Source of the DNA: JAUVPY01 sp034412795
Lineage (GTDB): Bacteria > Chloroflexota > Anaerolineae > 4572-78 > NAK82
Direction of reading: 5' to 3'
DNA length: 64,000 nucleotides
Assembly: GCA_034412795.1 (NCBI GenBank)
Contig: DAOUMD010000090.1
Span: forward strand, 6,723-70,722
The notes under the pieces are model-generated. The model saw only the letters and a program-made list of their open reading frames with translations. It was not told the origin of the DNA and did not search any database. The translations under genes were made by a program, and so were the position numbers. The first letter of the stretch is position 1. Each line of letters begins with the position of its first letter. Positions 16,250 to 24,770 of the stretch are shown here, piece after piece.

Positions 16250-18228
16250 CAGGTCCACACCCAAGATTGGCAAGGCACCTGCTGGTCTGGGGCCTTACCA
16301 CCTTGATGATAGCCTCACTATTTCTTTTCTATGAGCCCTGGCTTCCTTTCATGGGCCTGTTGCTGGTTTTTGGTGCCGCGATGCTGATGTCTGGGGGGAG
16401 CATGGTCACAGCAGCCGTGATCGCTTTCGCGGCGACGTGGTTGACCTACAGCCAGGGGCGCACCTATCCTTTGCCCGGTCTGTTAATGGCCCTCGTGTTA
16501 GGCGTGGTAGTGACTTGGCTGTTGGTAAGCACCCTGTATACTGCCTTGCAATGGACCTGGAATATGAATCAGCGAGCCAACTGCCTCCTGCGGGTGGTGA
16601 GCGACCAGCAAATTGAACTCAAACGCACTGTCAAGTCACTGGAGCAAGTCAACGCGCTCCAGCGCCGCACACAGCAGGAGCTTATCCTGGCGCGCAAGCG
16701 AGCGGAAGAGGCGCGGCGCGTTACGGAGCAATTCGCCGCTAATATCAGTCACGAGTTGCGCACGCCACTCAACCTTATTCTGGGTTTCAGCGAGATGATG
16801 CAGATTTCGCCTGAAGTATACGGGGAGATGCGCTGGCCACCCAAACTGCGCCAGGCTGTGTACCAAATCTACCGTAGCAGTCGCCATCTGATGGGGCTGA
16901 TTGACGACATCCTGGACCTGTCCCGCTTTGATATCGGCGGGGAGGCCTTGAACTACGAGCTTACGCCGTTGGGTCCCTTGCTGCGGGGTACGGTGGGAAT
17001 TGTTGAAGATCTCTTTCAGGGACATCAGGTTCGTCTGGAAATGGACGCCCCAGATAATTTGCCAACATTGAACATAGACCGCACTCGCATTCGCCAGGTG
17101 CTGCTCAACTTGCTCAACAACGCGCGGCGCTTCACTGAGGAAGGTGTGGTCCGGCTGGAAGTAAAACAAAGTGATGGTGAGGTAGTAATCGGCGTTAGTG
17201 ACACTGGCCCTGGCATCCCGGCGGATAAACTGACGGACATCTTTAAGGAGTTTTATCAGGTTGATCGCTCACTGCACCGTAGCCACGGGGGATCTGGTCT
17301 GGGCTTGGCGATTTGTAAGCGCTTCGTGGAGGCGCATCAGGGACGCATTTGGGTGGAGAGTCAGGAAGGCCACGGCTCAACGTTTTACTTCACGCTGCCT
17401 ATTTTGGATGCACACATATCTGTATCACCGCTCCGCGTTCAAGGATCAGTCGAGCCTTCATGGCCCGAGATGCGTCCTCCCATCTTGGTCGTGGACTCCG
17501 ATCCTGCAGTAGCTGCTTTGGTGGGTCGCCACGTTGGAAAATACAAAGTGATCCGGGTGGAGGGCGCTGACTACTTGACCGAGGAGATCATGCTGCACCA
17601 TCCGCAGGCCGTAGTGTGTAACGTGCCGCCTGGCAAACGAGATGGTCAGACTGTCGTCAGTTCGGTGCCGGTTCCCTTCATCGAGTGTTCTCTGCCCAGT
17701 ATGGCATGGGCGGCCGATGACCTGGCAGTAGTGGCTTGTCTGACCAAGCCAGTCACTGCTGAACACCTTCTGTGGGAGATTGACCAGCTAGAAAGTGTCT
17801 ATGATGTCTTGATTGTAGACGACGAGCAAGGCTTTTGTCAGTTGGTGGAGAGGATACTGGAAACCACCGGGCGGGCTTTTGACATGCGGTACGCGCATAA
17901 TGGCGAAGATGGTCTCCGCGCTATGCGCACGTGCCGGCCTGATCTCCTGCTTCTGGACTTAATAATGCCAGATATGGACGGATTCCAGGTGCTTGAGGAG
18001 ATGCGACAGGAGCCATTGCTGGCAGACATCCCGGTGATACTGTTGACGGCTACAAGCTTCGTGGATGAGGCTTTGACGCAGCGTGACAATCGAATCGTGG
18101 TCTCTCGTCCTGATGGACTGCAATTACACGAGATCTTGCGATGCCTGCAAGCCGTGATTGATGTGCTGGAGCCGCGTTACGATGAGCGGTCGGTGCCAGA
18201 GGAGATGCTGGTGATGCGTAAAACGTAA
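16243..18228 (+). CDS. Hybrid histidine kinase with degenerate and canonical receiver domains
   Basis: 661 aa from ATG 16243 (the frame opens further upstream without ribosome site). Four or so hydrophobic segments (about 10-110) form a membrane sensor; a coiled coil (about 120-160); HisKA with FAANISHELRTPLN (His about 170); HATPase with LLNLLNNARRFT, SDTGPGIP, GSGLGLAICKRF. Then a first receiver-like domain (about 410-510) that has lost its acceptor motif, and a second receiver (VDDE, LLLDLIMPDMDG, LLTAT) in which the usual C-terminal Lys is replaced (VVSRPDGL). The signal sensed is unknown. It converges on the HTH-GHKL-REC gene, which may be its partner. The N-terminal membrane portion lies in another frame just upstream. 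Confidence 0.8.
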   Translation: MLAGPHPRLARHLLVWGLTTLMIASLFLFYEPWLPFMGLLLVFGAAMLMSGGSMVTAAVIAFAATWLTYSQGRTYPLPGLLMALVLGVVVTWLLVSTLYTALQWTWNMNQRANCLLRVVSDQQIELKRTVKSLEQVNALQRRTQQELILARKRAEEARRVTEQFAANISHELRTPLNLILGFSEMMQISPEVYGEMRWPPKLRQAVYQIYRSSRHLMGLIDDILDLSRFDIGGEALNYELTPLGPLLRGTVGIVEDLFQGHQVRLEMDAPDNLPTLNIDRTRIRQVLLNLLNNARRFTEEGVVRLEVKQSDGEVVIGVSDTGPGIPADKLTDIFKEFYQVDRSLHRSHGGSGLGLAICKRFVEAHQGRIWVESQEGHGSTFYFTLPILDAHISVSPLRVQGSVEPSWPEMRPPILVVDSDPAVAALVGRHVGKYKVIRVEGADYLTEEIMLHHPQAVVCNVPPGKRDGQTVVSSVPVPFIECSLPSMAWAADDLAVVACLTKPVTAEHLLWEIDQLESVYDVLIVDDEQGFCQLVERILETTGRAFDMRYAHNGEDGLRAMRTCRPDLLLLDLIMPDMDGFQVLEEMRQEPLLADIPVILLTATSFVDEALTQRDNRIVVSRPDGLQLHEILRCLQAVIDVLEPRYDERSVPEEMLVMRKT

Positions 18229-18256
18229 AGACGTGAAACGTCTTTACGTTTTACGC
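18216..18256. terminator. Perfect 18-bp hairpin overlapping the kinase stop codon
   Basis: 18216-18233 pairs with 18239-18256 across a TGAAA loop, and the kinase TAA (18226-18228) lies in the left arm. It lies between converging genes and probably acts as a two-way terminator. The sequence (GCGTAAAACGTAAAGACG) belongs to the ACGTAAA/ACGCATTACG-type low-complexity repeats also seen near 46285-46330 and 63575-63645. Confidence 0.7.
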
Positions 18257-18281
18257 AGTACGCATTACGTTCTACGCTCTG

Positions 18282-19496
18282 TTAGGCCACACCTATTTCG
18301 TGTAGAGCATTCAGGATATCGTCGCGGCCGATCGGTTTCGACAAGAAAAGAGATGCACCTAGAGAGTAGGCAAGTTCAGGGCTGTCGAGCACGGAGCATA
18401 TAATTATGGGGATACTGGCCGTCTGCGGGTGATTGCGGAGCCGTTGCAGGACTTCCCAGCCGTCCATTTCCGGTATCATCACATCTAGCACGATGGCATC
18501 TGGTCCCTGTTCTTGAGCCAGTCGTAACCCTTCAGGGCCGCTGGCGGCTGAAATAACCTGGCAAGCGTGACCGCTGAGATAGCTATCTAATAACTTGACC
18601 AGTCCCTCGTTGTCGTCGATGACCAGCACGGTAGGGCACTGGGTTGTCATAAGCAGCCTGACGGTGCGGGCGTCCCCTGGCCGGTTGTCTTGCTCCACGG
18701 TCCAACCCAGTCGATCTGCCAGTTGCCTGACTACATTGCTAATCGTTGGGGTGTGGGTTGACCCTGGCTCTGGCATATAATGCAGCGTAAGAGAAACCTG
18801 TTTCTCGTAGATTCTGAGAGCCAGGTGCAAAGTTCCGGCGTGGGCCTGGCGCACAATGTGGCTAAGTGCGTTGATCAGCACCTGCTGTGCCAGCGCCGGA
18901 TCGGTTGAAATGATCAGTGGTCTCTGCGAACACTCGGTTTCAAAAGCCACAGCTCGCTGTGCGGCCTGCTGTAATACTGCTTCCTGGGCGCGCTCGAGGA
19001 GCGCGCATATGTCTGTGGGACAGGACTGGGTGACTAAGCGTGCCATTTCTTCCTGGACCGAAGAGAGTTGGGTGGCTTGGGGCTCTTGCGGAGAGGTGGC
19101 GGGACGACGATCCCACAACACAGCGGCCACTCTCTCCTCTCCCTGTCGCAGGTTGCGATGGGCTTGGCGTTGGGAGATACCCATTTCGTGGGCAGCCTCC
19201 TGAACAGTCCTTCCCTCCACATAGTGCAATACCAACAAGTTGTAAATACGAGCTTGGGGTGTTTGAGATGAAACGTCCGCCCCTGGATTCAAGGCTTCAA
19301 TGGCTGCAATGAGATCACGCCGCAGGCGTCGGGCGCCGGCCTCGATTGAATGTTCTGCGCTCAGGTCGCCTTCTTGCGCCAGAGGATGGCGCAGCAGGTA
19401 GGGGAAGTCATACAGATTCTCTAGCGCTTCTTTCACTTGTTTAACAAAAGTATCGGGCGGATCCTCCGTCATCCGTATGGAGCGATGACTTGTCAT
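18282..19496 (-). CDS. Three-part regulator: sigma-4-like HTH, degenerate GHKL domain, C-terminal receiver
   Basis: 404 aa. Residues about 80-140 form a helix-turn-helix like sigma region 4 (YNLLVLHYVEGRTVQEAAHEMGIS). Residues about 150-275 look like a histidine-kinase ATPase fold without clear N/G boxes (DPALAQQVLINALSHIVRQA keeps the N-box helix; G boxes are missing). Residues about 280-404 are a good receiver: VIDDNE, LDVMIPEMDG, LSKPIGRDD. The effector-first order is the reverse of normal response regulators. It may bind DNA under phosphorylation by the neighbouring hybrid kinase. The ATG at 19496 is preceded by AAAAGG; an ATG at 19475 is possible. Confidence 0.75.
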   Translation of the reverse strand: MTSHRSIRMTEDPPDTFVKQVKEALENLYDFPYLLRHPLAQEGDLSAEHSIEAGARRLRRDLIAAIEALNPGADVSSQTPQARIYNLLVLHYVEGRTVQEAAHEMGISQRQAHRNLRQGEERVAAVLWDRRPATSPQEPQATQLSSVQEEMARLVTQSCPTDICALLERAQEAVLQQAAQRAVAFETECSQRPLIISTDPALAQQVLINALSHIVRQAHAGTLHLALRIYEKQVSLTLHYMPEPGSTHTPTISNVVRQLADRLGWTVEQDNRPGDARTVRLLMTTQCPTVLVIDDNEGLVKLLDSYLSGHACQVISAASGPEGLRLAQEQGPDAIVLDVMIPEMDGWEVLQRLRNHPQTASIPIIICSVLDSPELAYSLGASLFLSKPIGRDDILNALHEIGVA

Positions 19497-19561
19497 CCTT
19501 TTCTCAACCTCACAATGTCACTCCTATGTCACTCCCATGTCTTTTGTTTGACCTAAGCTCA

Positions 19562-19591
19562 TTGATTCTAACCCCTCTTTGATAGTATACT
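19562..19591 (+). promoter_or_regulatory. Likely promoter of the sugar-uptake operon
   Basis: TTGATT (19562-19567), 18-bp spacer, TATACT (19586-19591). It lies in the 421-bp gap 19497-19917 between the divergent regulator and the binding-protein gene and points to the latter, leaving a leader of about 320 nt. A good ribosome-site-like AAGGAGGTG at 19812-19820 is not followed by a convincing gene. No sugar-repressor operator was recognised. Confidence 0.5.
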
Positions 19592-19917
19592 GGGAAAGGA
19601 TAGCTCGTGCAACGTGTGAGCCCCGCATCCACTGAACGAATTATGCACGCAATCGATCAAGCCAGCAATTTTGTAGTCAATGCAATGGTGTACGTGACAA
19701 GATGATTCCTGGGTACTGGAGTGCGGAATCCTGCTCTGGGCTGTTGAGCGGGGCGATTTCTGCACTTCAGCTTGTGCACCACATTGATGGCCGGGGCACG
19801 GTGATGTGAAGAAGGAGGTGTGTGTAGCAATCCAATTTGAAACACTTGAGTCATGCGTGAGCCATTTACTAGTGCAAAGCCCAAGAGAAACTCTTGAATC
19901 TGAACAGGAGGAGATCT

Positions 19918-21270
19918 ATGCGTAACAAGCTTCTGACTCTAATCGGTCTGCTGGTGGTGGTGTCCATGTTGGCAACTGCCTGTGTGCCACCACCGACCCC
20001 TGAGGTCATAGAAAAAGTAGTAGAGAAAGAAGTGGTCATCACTGCCACGCCGGAGCTGGAAGAGGAGCTGGAGCCGATTACCCTCACTATCTGGGACTTT
20101 AAGTCTGGTGAAGAGGTCTTCGCGCCTTACACCAGGATCATCGCTGAACGTTTTATGGAAAAGTATCCCCACGTGACGGTGGAGGTTGTACCCCAGCCCC
20201 ATGATGAGTACTATAACGTTGTCGGGGCGGCGATTGCGGCTGGTGAGGGGCCTGATGTCCTGCTGTTTCATGGTGGGACGCGACTCACCGAACGCCAGGA
20301 TGTACTGTTGCCCCTTGATGAGTATATTGGCGATGAGGCAGACAGCTTCATCAACTTGCACAATGGTTGGACAAACACGGAGACCGGCGAGATTATCGCT
20401 TTGCCCATCACCATTCAAGGGTTCGTTTACTACTACAACAAGCAGATTTACGAGGAAGCCGGTCTTGATCCTGAGAAGCCGCCTATCACCTGGGACGAAT
20501 TAGTGGCCAACTGCGAGCAGATTATGGCCAATACGGACAAGTCTTGCTTCACCGTGGGTGGTAAAGACGGACATGGCATACGCTTCTACGGCTCGCTGTA
20601 TGCGGCTTCGATTTTCACACCCGAAGACCACGCCAGGTTCAGGGCTATCGAGATGCCCTATGACGATCCAAAGATGGCGAAGCAATTGGAGCTCTGGTAC
20701 GAAGCGTCGCAGCGCGGCTGGTGGCAGGAAGGGGCTGCCTCCGAAACTACCTATATGGATAGTCATGACAACTTCAGTGCCGGCAGAGCGGCCCATACCC
20801 AGGGGCTGATCTCCGATGTGGCCCACTGGAAAATGTTCAGTGATTATCTAGGCGCCAACAACGTGGGCATGTTCAAAAACGTCGTCATTGATCCTGAGGT
20901 TTATGACAACGTGGAGGACATTCCCATTGCGGCTGGTGGTGGCATTGGCTGGAGTGTACCCGAGTGGACTCCTAATCCAGACATGGCGGTTGAATTGGTC
21001 AAAGAATTGACTTCCCCCGACGGCCAACTGCTTCTGTTTAACTCGGCTGCGACGATCATCCCGCGCAACGATATCGACCCGGATCTAATCACCAGCCCTC
21101 AGGCGAAGCAGGTCAACGAATGGCTCAAGAATGCAGAAATGCCGATCTTCTACATCACGCCCACCGACTTAAACTCTGAGTGGCAGCGCCAGTCGTCCTT
21201 ATTGCTGCTGGGCGAAATCACCCCAGAAGAGGCTACGCAGGCCATGGTTGAGTTCTATGATGCGAGATAA
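19918..21270 (+). CDS. Sugar ABC transporter substrate-binding lipoprotein (family 1)
   Basis: 450 aa from ATG 19918 (AGGAGGAGA upstream). Signal peptide with lipobox LATAC (Cys about 22), so a lipoprotein; a Val/Glu-rich linker; then a SBP_bac_1 (MalE/UgpB-like) domain (ITLTIWDFKSGEE, AAGEGPDVLLFHGG, LPITIQGFVYYYNKQIYEEAGLD, GGGIGWSVPEWTPNPD). It presents a sugar or oligosaccharide to the two downstream permeases. No ATP-binding gene is in the cluster, so a shared MsmK-type ATPase elsewhere is likely. A sulfatase-fold gene in the same operon hints at a charged or substituted sugar, but the substrate cannot be read from the sequence. Confidence 0.88.
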   Translation: MRNKLLTLIGLLVVVSMLATACVPPPTPEVIEKVVEKEVVITATPELEEELEPITLTIWDFKSGEEVFAPYTRIIAERFMEKYPHVTVEVVPQPHDEYYNVVGAAIAAGEGPDVLLFHGGTRLTERQDVLLPLDEYIGDEADSFINLHNGWTNTETGEIIALPITIQGFVYYYNKQIYEEAGLDPEKPPITWDELVANCEQIMANTDKSCFTVGGKDGHGIRFYGSLYAASIFTPEDHARFRAIEMPYDDPKMAKQLELWYEASQRGWWQEGAASETTYMDSHDNFSAGRAAHTQGLISDVAHWKMFSDYLGANNVGMFKNVVIDPEVYDNVEDIPIAAGGGIGWSVPEWTPNPDMAVELVKELTSPDGQLLLFNSAATIIPRNDIDPDLITSPQAKQVNEWLKNAEMPIFYITPTDLNSEWQRQSSLLLLGEITPEEATQAMVEFYDAR

Positions 21271-21339
21271 TGGAGCTGGGTGATCGTCCCATCCTGCTTG
21301 CCGGGTGGCCGGGCTGACCATAGGCCACATGAAGTGATT

Positions 21340-21363
21340 GGGAGGGGGAAGATTCCTCCTCCC
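21340..21363 (+). terminator. Hairpin between binding-protein and permease genes
   Basis: GGGAGGGGGAA (21340-21350) pairs with TTCCTCCTCCC (21353-21363) with one mismatch, then GATTTCTATCTTGTTG. It fits a leaky terminator or mRNA-stabilising hairpin that raises binding-protein over permease levels, as is common in such operons. Confidence 0.45.
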
Positions 21364-21421
21364 GATTTCTATCTTGTTGTTGGATCGTCAACTACTGGAT
21401 CTGGTTCTTGTGGAGGTGACT

Positions 21422-22336
21422 ATGACCCTTAAGCCGTGGGGCCAGAAGTTGGCCAGGCTTACCTACCAGCGCCGAGAGGTCGAGTCTTTTTGGGGACCTT
21501 TGTTCGTACTACCCGCCATTCTCTTGCTGGTGGTGTTTCGATTTTACCCACTGTTGCGTGGCATGGGGTATGCGTTGACCGATTGGGATGGCATGCATCC
21601 GCCTGAATTCGTTGGGCTGGCCAATTTCGAGCGATTGTTGTTCCGAGATCCACTTTTCCACGATGCCATTGTCAACTTGTTCAAAGTCCTACTCACTCTG
21701 CCGATATGGATTCTCTTGCCTCTCATTCTGGCCCTGCTGATCCACCAACGGGTGCCAGGTTGGCGTTTCTTCCGAGCGGCGTTCTTCTTCCCCTACGTGC
21801 TTTCGGCGGTGATTGTTGCTGCTATTTTCACTATGGTGCTGAAAGTCGATGGCGCGCTCAATAGCATCCTGCGCTTGGTGGGACTGGGTGCCCTGGCCGT
21901 GGATTGGCTGGGGACCCTTGACACGGCGTTGCCAACTGTCATAGGCGTGGCTCTTTGGGATACCTTTGGAGTAGGCGTCATCATCTATCTGGCTGCACTG
22001 GCCACAATGGAGCAGGACCTGATGGATGCAGCCACCGTGGATGGGGCTAACTGGTTTCAGAGTCTATGGCACGTTGTTATCCCTTCCATACGTCCTACCA
22101 TTGAGTTCTATACTGTCCTCACGATAAAGATGATGCTGGCCGGTCTTTTTGCTTACATCTTCATGTTGACCTCTGGCGGGCCGGGTACCGCCACCTATTT
22201 GCCTGAGTATCTGATCTGGGAAAACATGGGCAAGTTGAACCGTCTCGGATACGCTACGGCCATCAGTACACTGGTATTCTTCGTGTTTATGATTGTCATT
22301 GTGATTCAGGTACGATGGCAGGTGAGACGAGTCTAA
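21422..22336 (+). CDS. Sugar ABC transporter permease 1 (MalF/UgpA type)
   Basis: 304 aa from ATG 21422, chosen for GGAGGTGAC directly upstream; the frame is open to 21338 but that part overlaps the hairpin. Six membrane segments follow a basic cytoplasmic N-terminus. The EAA motif (DAATVDGANWFQSLWHVVIPSIRP, given here in part: AATVDGANWFQ) for contact with the ATPase lies at about 205-225. It forms the channel with the next gene. RBS and spacing (15 bp to the next start) indicate one operon. Confidence 0.9.
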   Translation: MTLKPWGQKLARLTYQRREVESFWGPLFVLPAILLLVVFRFYPLLRGMGYALTDWDGMHPPEFVGLANFERLLFRDPLFHDAIVNLFKVLLTLPIWILLPLILALLIHQRVPGWRFFRAAFFFPYVLSAVIVAAIFTMVLKVDGALNSILRLVGLGALAVDWLGTLDTALPTVIGVALWDTFGVGVIIYLAALATMEQDLMDAATVDGANWFQSLWHVVIPSIRPTIEFYTVLTIKMMLAGLFAYIFMLTSGGPGTATYLPEYLIWENMGKLNRLGYATAISTLVFFVFMIVIVIQVRWQVRRV

Positions 22337-22351
22337 AGGAGTAGCCAACCA

Positions 22352-23203
22352 ATGAATAGCCAGTCAGTCCTGAGAAGACGTTACAAGTTTAATTTCCGTA
22401 AATGGGCTTTGCTCATACCGCTAGGCCTGTTGGCCTTTTCGACAATATATCCACTTATCTTTACCCTTAATGTCGCTTTGAAGACTCCAAGGGACTATAT
22501 GGTGAATCGCTTTTCTCTGACAATGCAGCCGACCTGGGAGAATTTCCCTCGGGCCTGGACCTATGCGCGGATAGGGACCTATTTTTGGAATTCGGTAATT
22601 ACGACAGCGGGCGCCGTGATTTTGCTGGGGCTTGTGTGCTCGATGGCTGCCTATGCGATTGGAACCATGCGCTTCCGTCTGCGAGCACCGTTGTTTTTGA
22701 TTGTCCTGGCTGGTATGATGATTCCTCCTCAGGTGGTGATGGTGTCCCTTTTTCGCACCGTTATCGATTTACACTTGTTGAACAAGCACATCGGCCTGAT
22801 CTTGACCTATACTGCATTTGCCATCCCTTTCGGTGTTTACATGCTGACGGCATACTATTCCAACATTCCGCAAGATATCTTTGATGCAGCCAAGATTGAT
22901 GGTGCATCTACCTGGCAGATCTATACCAGAATCGTCTTGCCTCTTGGGAAACCTGCCTTAGCGACTCAGGCTATCATTAATACGCTTTTCGCCTGGAATG
23001 ACTTGCTTCTCCCGCTGCTGATCATGCAGAAGCGAGATTTGCGGACAGTTATGGTCGGGGTGGCTACGCTGCGCGGCGAACACTCGGCTGACATGCCGTT
23101 GTTGGCTGCGGCGATCATTTTAGGCATTTTACCAGTGCTTGCTGTTTTCTTGCTGTTCCAGTCGCGGCTCACGTCAGGTATGACGATGGGGGCGGTTAAG
23201 TAA
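22352..23203 (+). CDS. Sugar ABC transporter permease 2 (MalG/UgpE type)
   Basis: 283 aa, ATG 22352 with AAAGGAG. Six membrane segments and the EAA loop (DAAKIDGASTWQIYTRIVLP, about 180-200). Typical MalG-type length. With permease 1 it makes the heterodimeric pore. The sulfatase-fold gene starts 27 bp later and is probably in the same transcript. Confidence 0.9.
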   Translation: MNSQSVLRRRYKFNFRKWALLIPLGLLAFSTIYPLIFTLNVALKTPRDYMVNRFSLTMQPTWENFPRAWTYARIGTYFWNSVITTAGAVILLGLVCSMAAYAIGTMRFRLRAPLFLIVLAGMMIPPQVVMVSLFRTVIDLHLLNKHIGLILTYTAFAIPFGVYMLTAYYSNIPQDIFDAAKIDGASTWQIYTRIVLPLGKPALATQAIINTLFAWNDLLLPLLIMQKRDLRTVMVGVATLRGEHSADMPLLAAAIILGILPVLAVFLLFQSRLTSGMTMGAVK

Positions 23204-23230
23204 TTGGAAGGAATGAAAGGATAATTTGAG

Positions 23231-24751
23231 ATGAACGTCGTATTGGTTATGTCTGACACGTTTCGTTACGATAATCTCTCATGCTATGGCCCGACGCAGG
23301 TCAAGACGCCTCAACTGGATCGCTTTGCAGGGGAGTCATTTGTATTCGACAATGCCTATCTTGGTTCATTTCCCACCGTCCCCAATCGTCTGGATATCGT
23401 GAGTGGTCGCTTCAGCTTCATCGATCGCGAATGGCAGCCGCTGCCTAAGGAGACTGTCACACTTCAGCAGGTTCTGAGCGCATCTGGCTTGGTGACGCAG
23501 ATGATCATCGATAATCCGCATCTCGTCGAGATGGGCTTCAATTATGAGCGTGGCTTCGATGCCTGGGAGTGGATTCGAGGGCAGGAAACTGACCCTTGGA
23601 AGACGGCTCCTAAAGAGGTATTGCTGCCGTGTGCTGAAGGCAAACTACGTACTCCGTTCTTCTTCCAAACCTACCTGCGCAACACTGCCTGGTGGAAATC
23701 CGAGGAAGATCGCTTTGCGCCTCGTACCATCAATGCAGCCTGCCAGTGGCTGGAGGAAAACCAAGATCAGGATCAGTTTTTCCTTTTCATCGACCTGTTT
23801 GATCCCCACGAGCCGTGGGATGCCCCCAAGAAGTACGTTGATATGTACGACCCGGACTATGAGGACGTAGATATCATATATCCCAATTATGGCTTCTGGA
23901 AGGAGTTTTTCACCGAATGGGAGCTGAATCATATCCGCGCCCTTTACATGGCTGAAGTGAGTATGGTTGACCATTGGTTCGGGATGCTTCTGGAGAAGAT
24001 CGATGAACTGGGGTTGACCGAAGACACAGCGGTCATTTTTACCAGTGACCATGGATATCTTTTCGGTGAGCACGACTTGACCGGCAAGTCGCTTTTCCCG
24101 GAGGCAAACGGCAAGATCTTTTACGAAGCCATACCTATGTACGACCAGGTTAGGCGGATCCCCTTGATGGTTCGACTTCCGGGTCAAACCGAAAGAGATC
24201 ACATCAGTGCATTGGTCCAGGCGCCAGACTTAATGCCGACCATCTTAGAGATGGCGGGTTTGGTAGCTACGGAGACGATTGGCGGGCGATCCGAGATACA
24301 GGCGCTGCAATGTGGAGTGTTCTACACCGAAGATTGGGAGTTCAAGCCGGAAGCTATTCACGGCAGATCGTTGATGCCCTTGATGCGCGGCGAGACGGAT
24401 CGACTTCGCGATATTGCTGTCTCCTCCAACACCTTGGTACATCACACACCGATTCTAGCACGCTGTGCTATCGTAACCGACGACGGTTGGTGCTTGCACT
24501 ATGCAGGCAGCTACGATGAGACCGATGTAGAGGGTGGTCTGTTTACCCTGAATCTAATCAACCCCGAGGGATCTCGTATCCCCCCGGGCCCGGAGCTCTA
24601 CCGTTTGCCAAGCGATCCCCAGGAATCAAATGACGTCATCCGTGAAAACGAGGCTCTGGCCCAGGACATTCACGAGCGTTACGTCAAATGGCTTGAGGAG
24701 GTTGGCACGCCCGAGGAGCACTTGGCGGGCAGGCGTCGTCTGGTCCTATAG
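23231..24751 (+). CDS. Sulfatase-superfamily hydrolase with Thr at the nucleophile position
   Basis: 506 aa, no signal peptide, so cytoplasmic. The alkaline-phosphatase/sulfatase fold is clear: VMSDTFRYDNLSCYG (metal site, about 5-19), FTSDHGYLFGEHDLTGK (metal Asp/His, about 275-291) and the C-terminal subdomain. The sulfatase signature C/S-x-P-x-R is here T-V-P-N-R followed by ...SGR (about residues 50-61): the Cys or Ser that becomes formylglycine is replaced by Thr. Thr is the nucleophile in phosphodiesterases and phosphoethanolamine transferases of this superfamily. So the enzyme may cleave a phosphoester or use a Thr nucleophile on a sulfated sugar. Being last in the sugar operon, it presumably acts on the imported compound. 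Confidence 0.82.
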   Translation: MNVVLVMSDTFRYDNLSCYGPTQVKTPQLDRFAGESFVFDNAYLGSFPTVPNRLDIVSGRFSFIDREWQPLPKETVTLQQVLSASGLVTQMIIDNPHLVEMGFNYERGFDAWEWIRGQETDPWKTAPKEVLLPCAEGKLRTPFFFQTYLRNTAWWKSEEDRFAPRTINAACQWLEENQDQDQFFLFIDLFDPHEPWDAPKKYVDMYDPDYEDVDIIYPNYGFWKEFFTEWELNHIRALYMAEVSMVDHWFGMLLEKIDELGLTEDTAVIFTSDHGYLFGEHDLTGKSLFPEANGKIFYEAIPMYDQVRRIPLMVRLPGQTERDHISALVQAPDLMPTILEMAGLVATETIGGRSEIQALQCGVFYTEDWEFKPEAIHGRSLMPLMRGETDRLRDIAVSSNTLVHHTPILARCAIVTDDGWCLHYAGSYDETDVEGGLFTLNLINPEGSRIPPGPELYRLPSDPQESNDVIRENEALAQDIHERYVKWLEEVGTPEEHLAGRRRLVL

Positions 24752-24770
24752 GACGGGTTGTCTTAGGTGG

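Noticed and set aside
19818..19925. Leader peptide after AAGGAGGTG at 19812
   Set aside because: The GTG start overlaps the ribosome site itself; other GTG frames stop at once; no regulatory amino-acid run.
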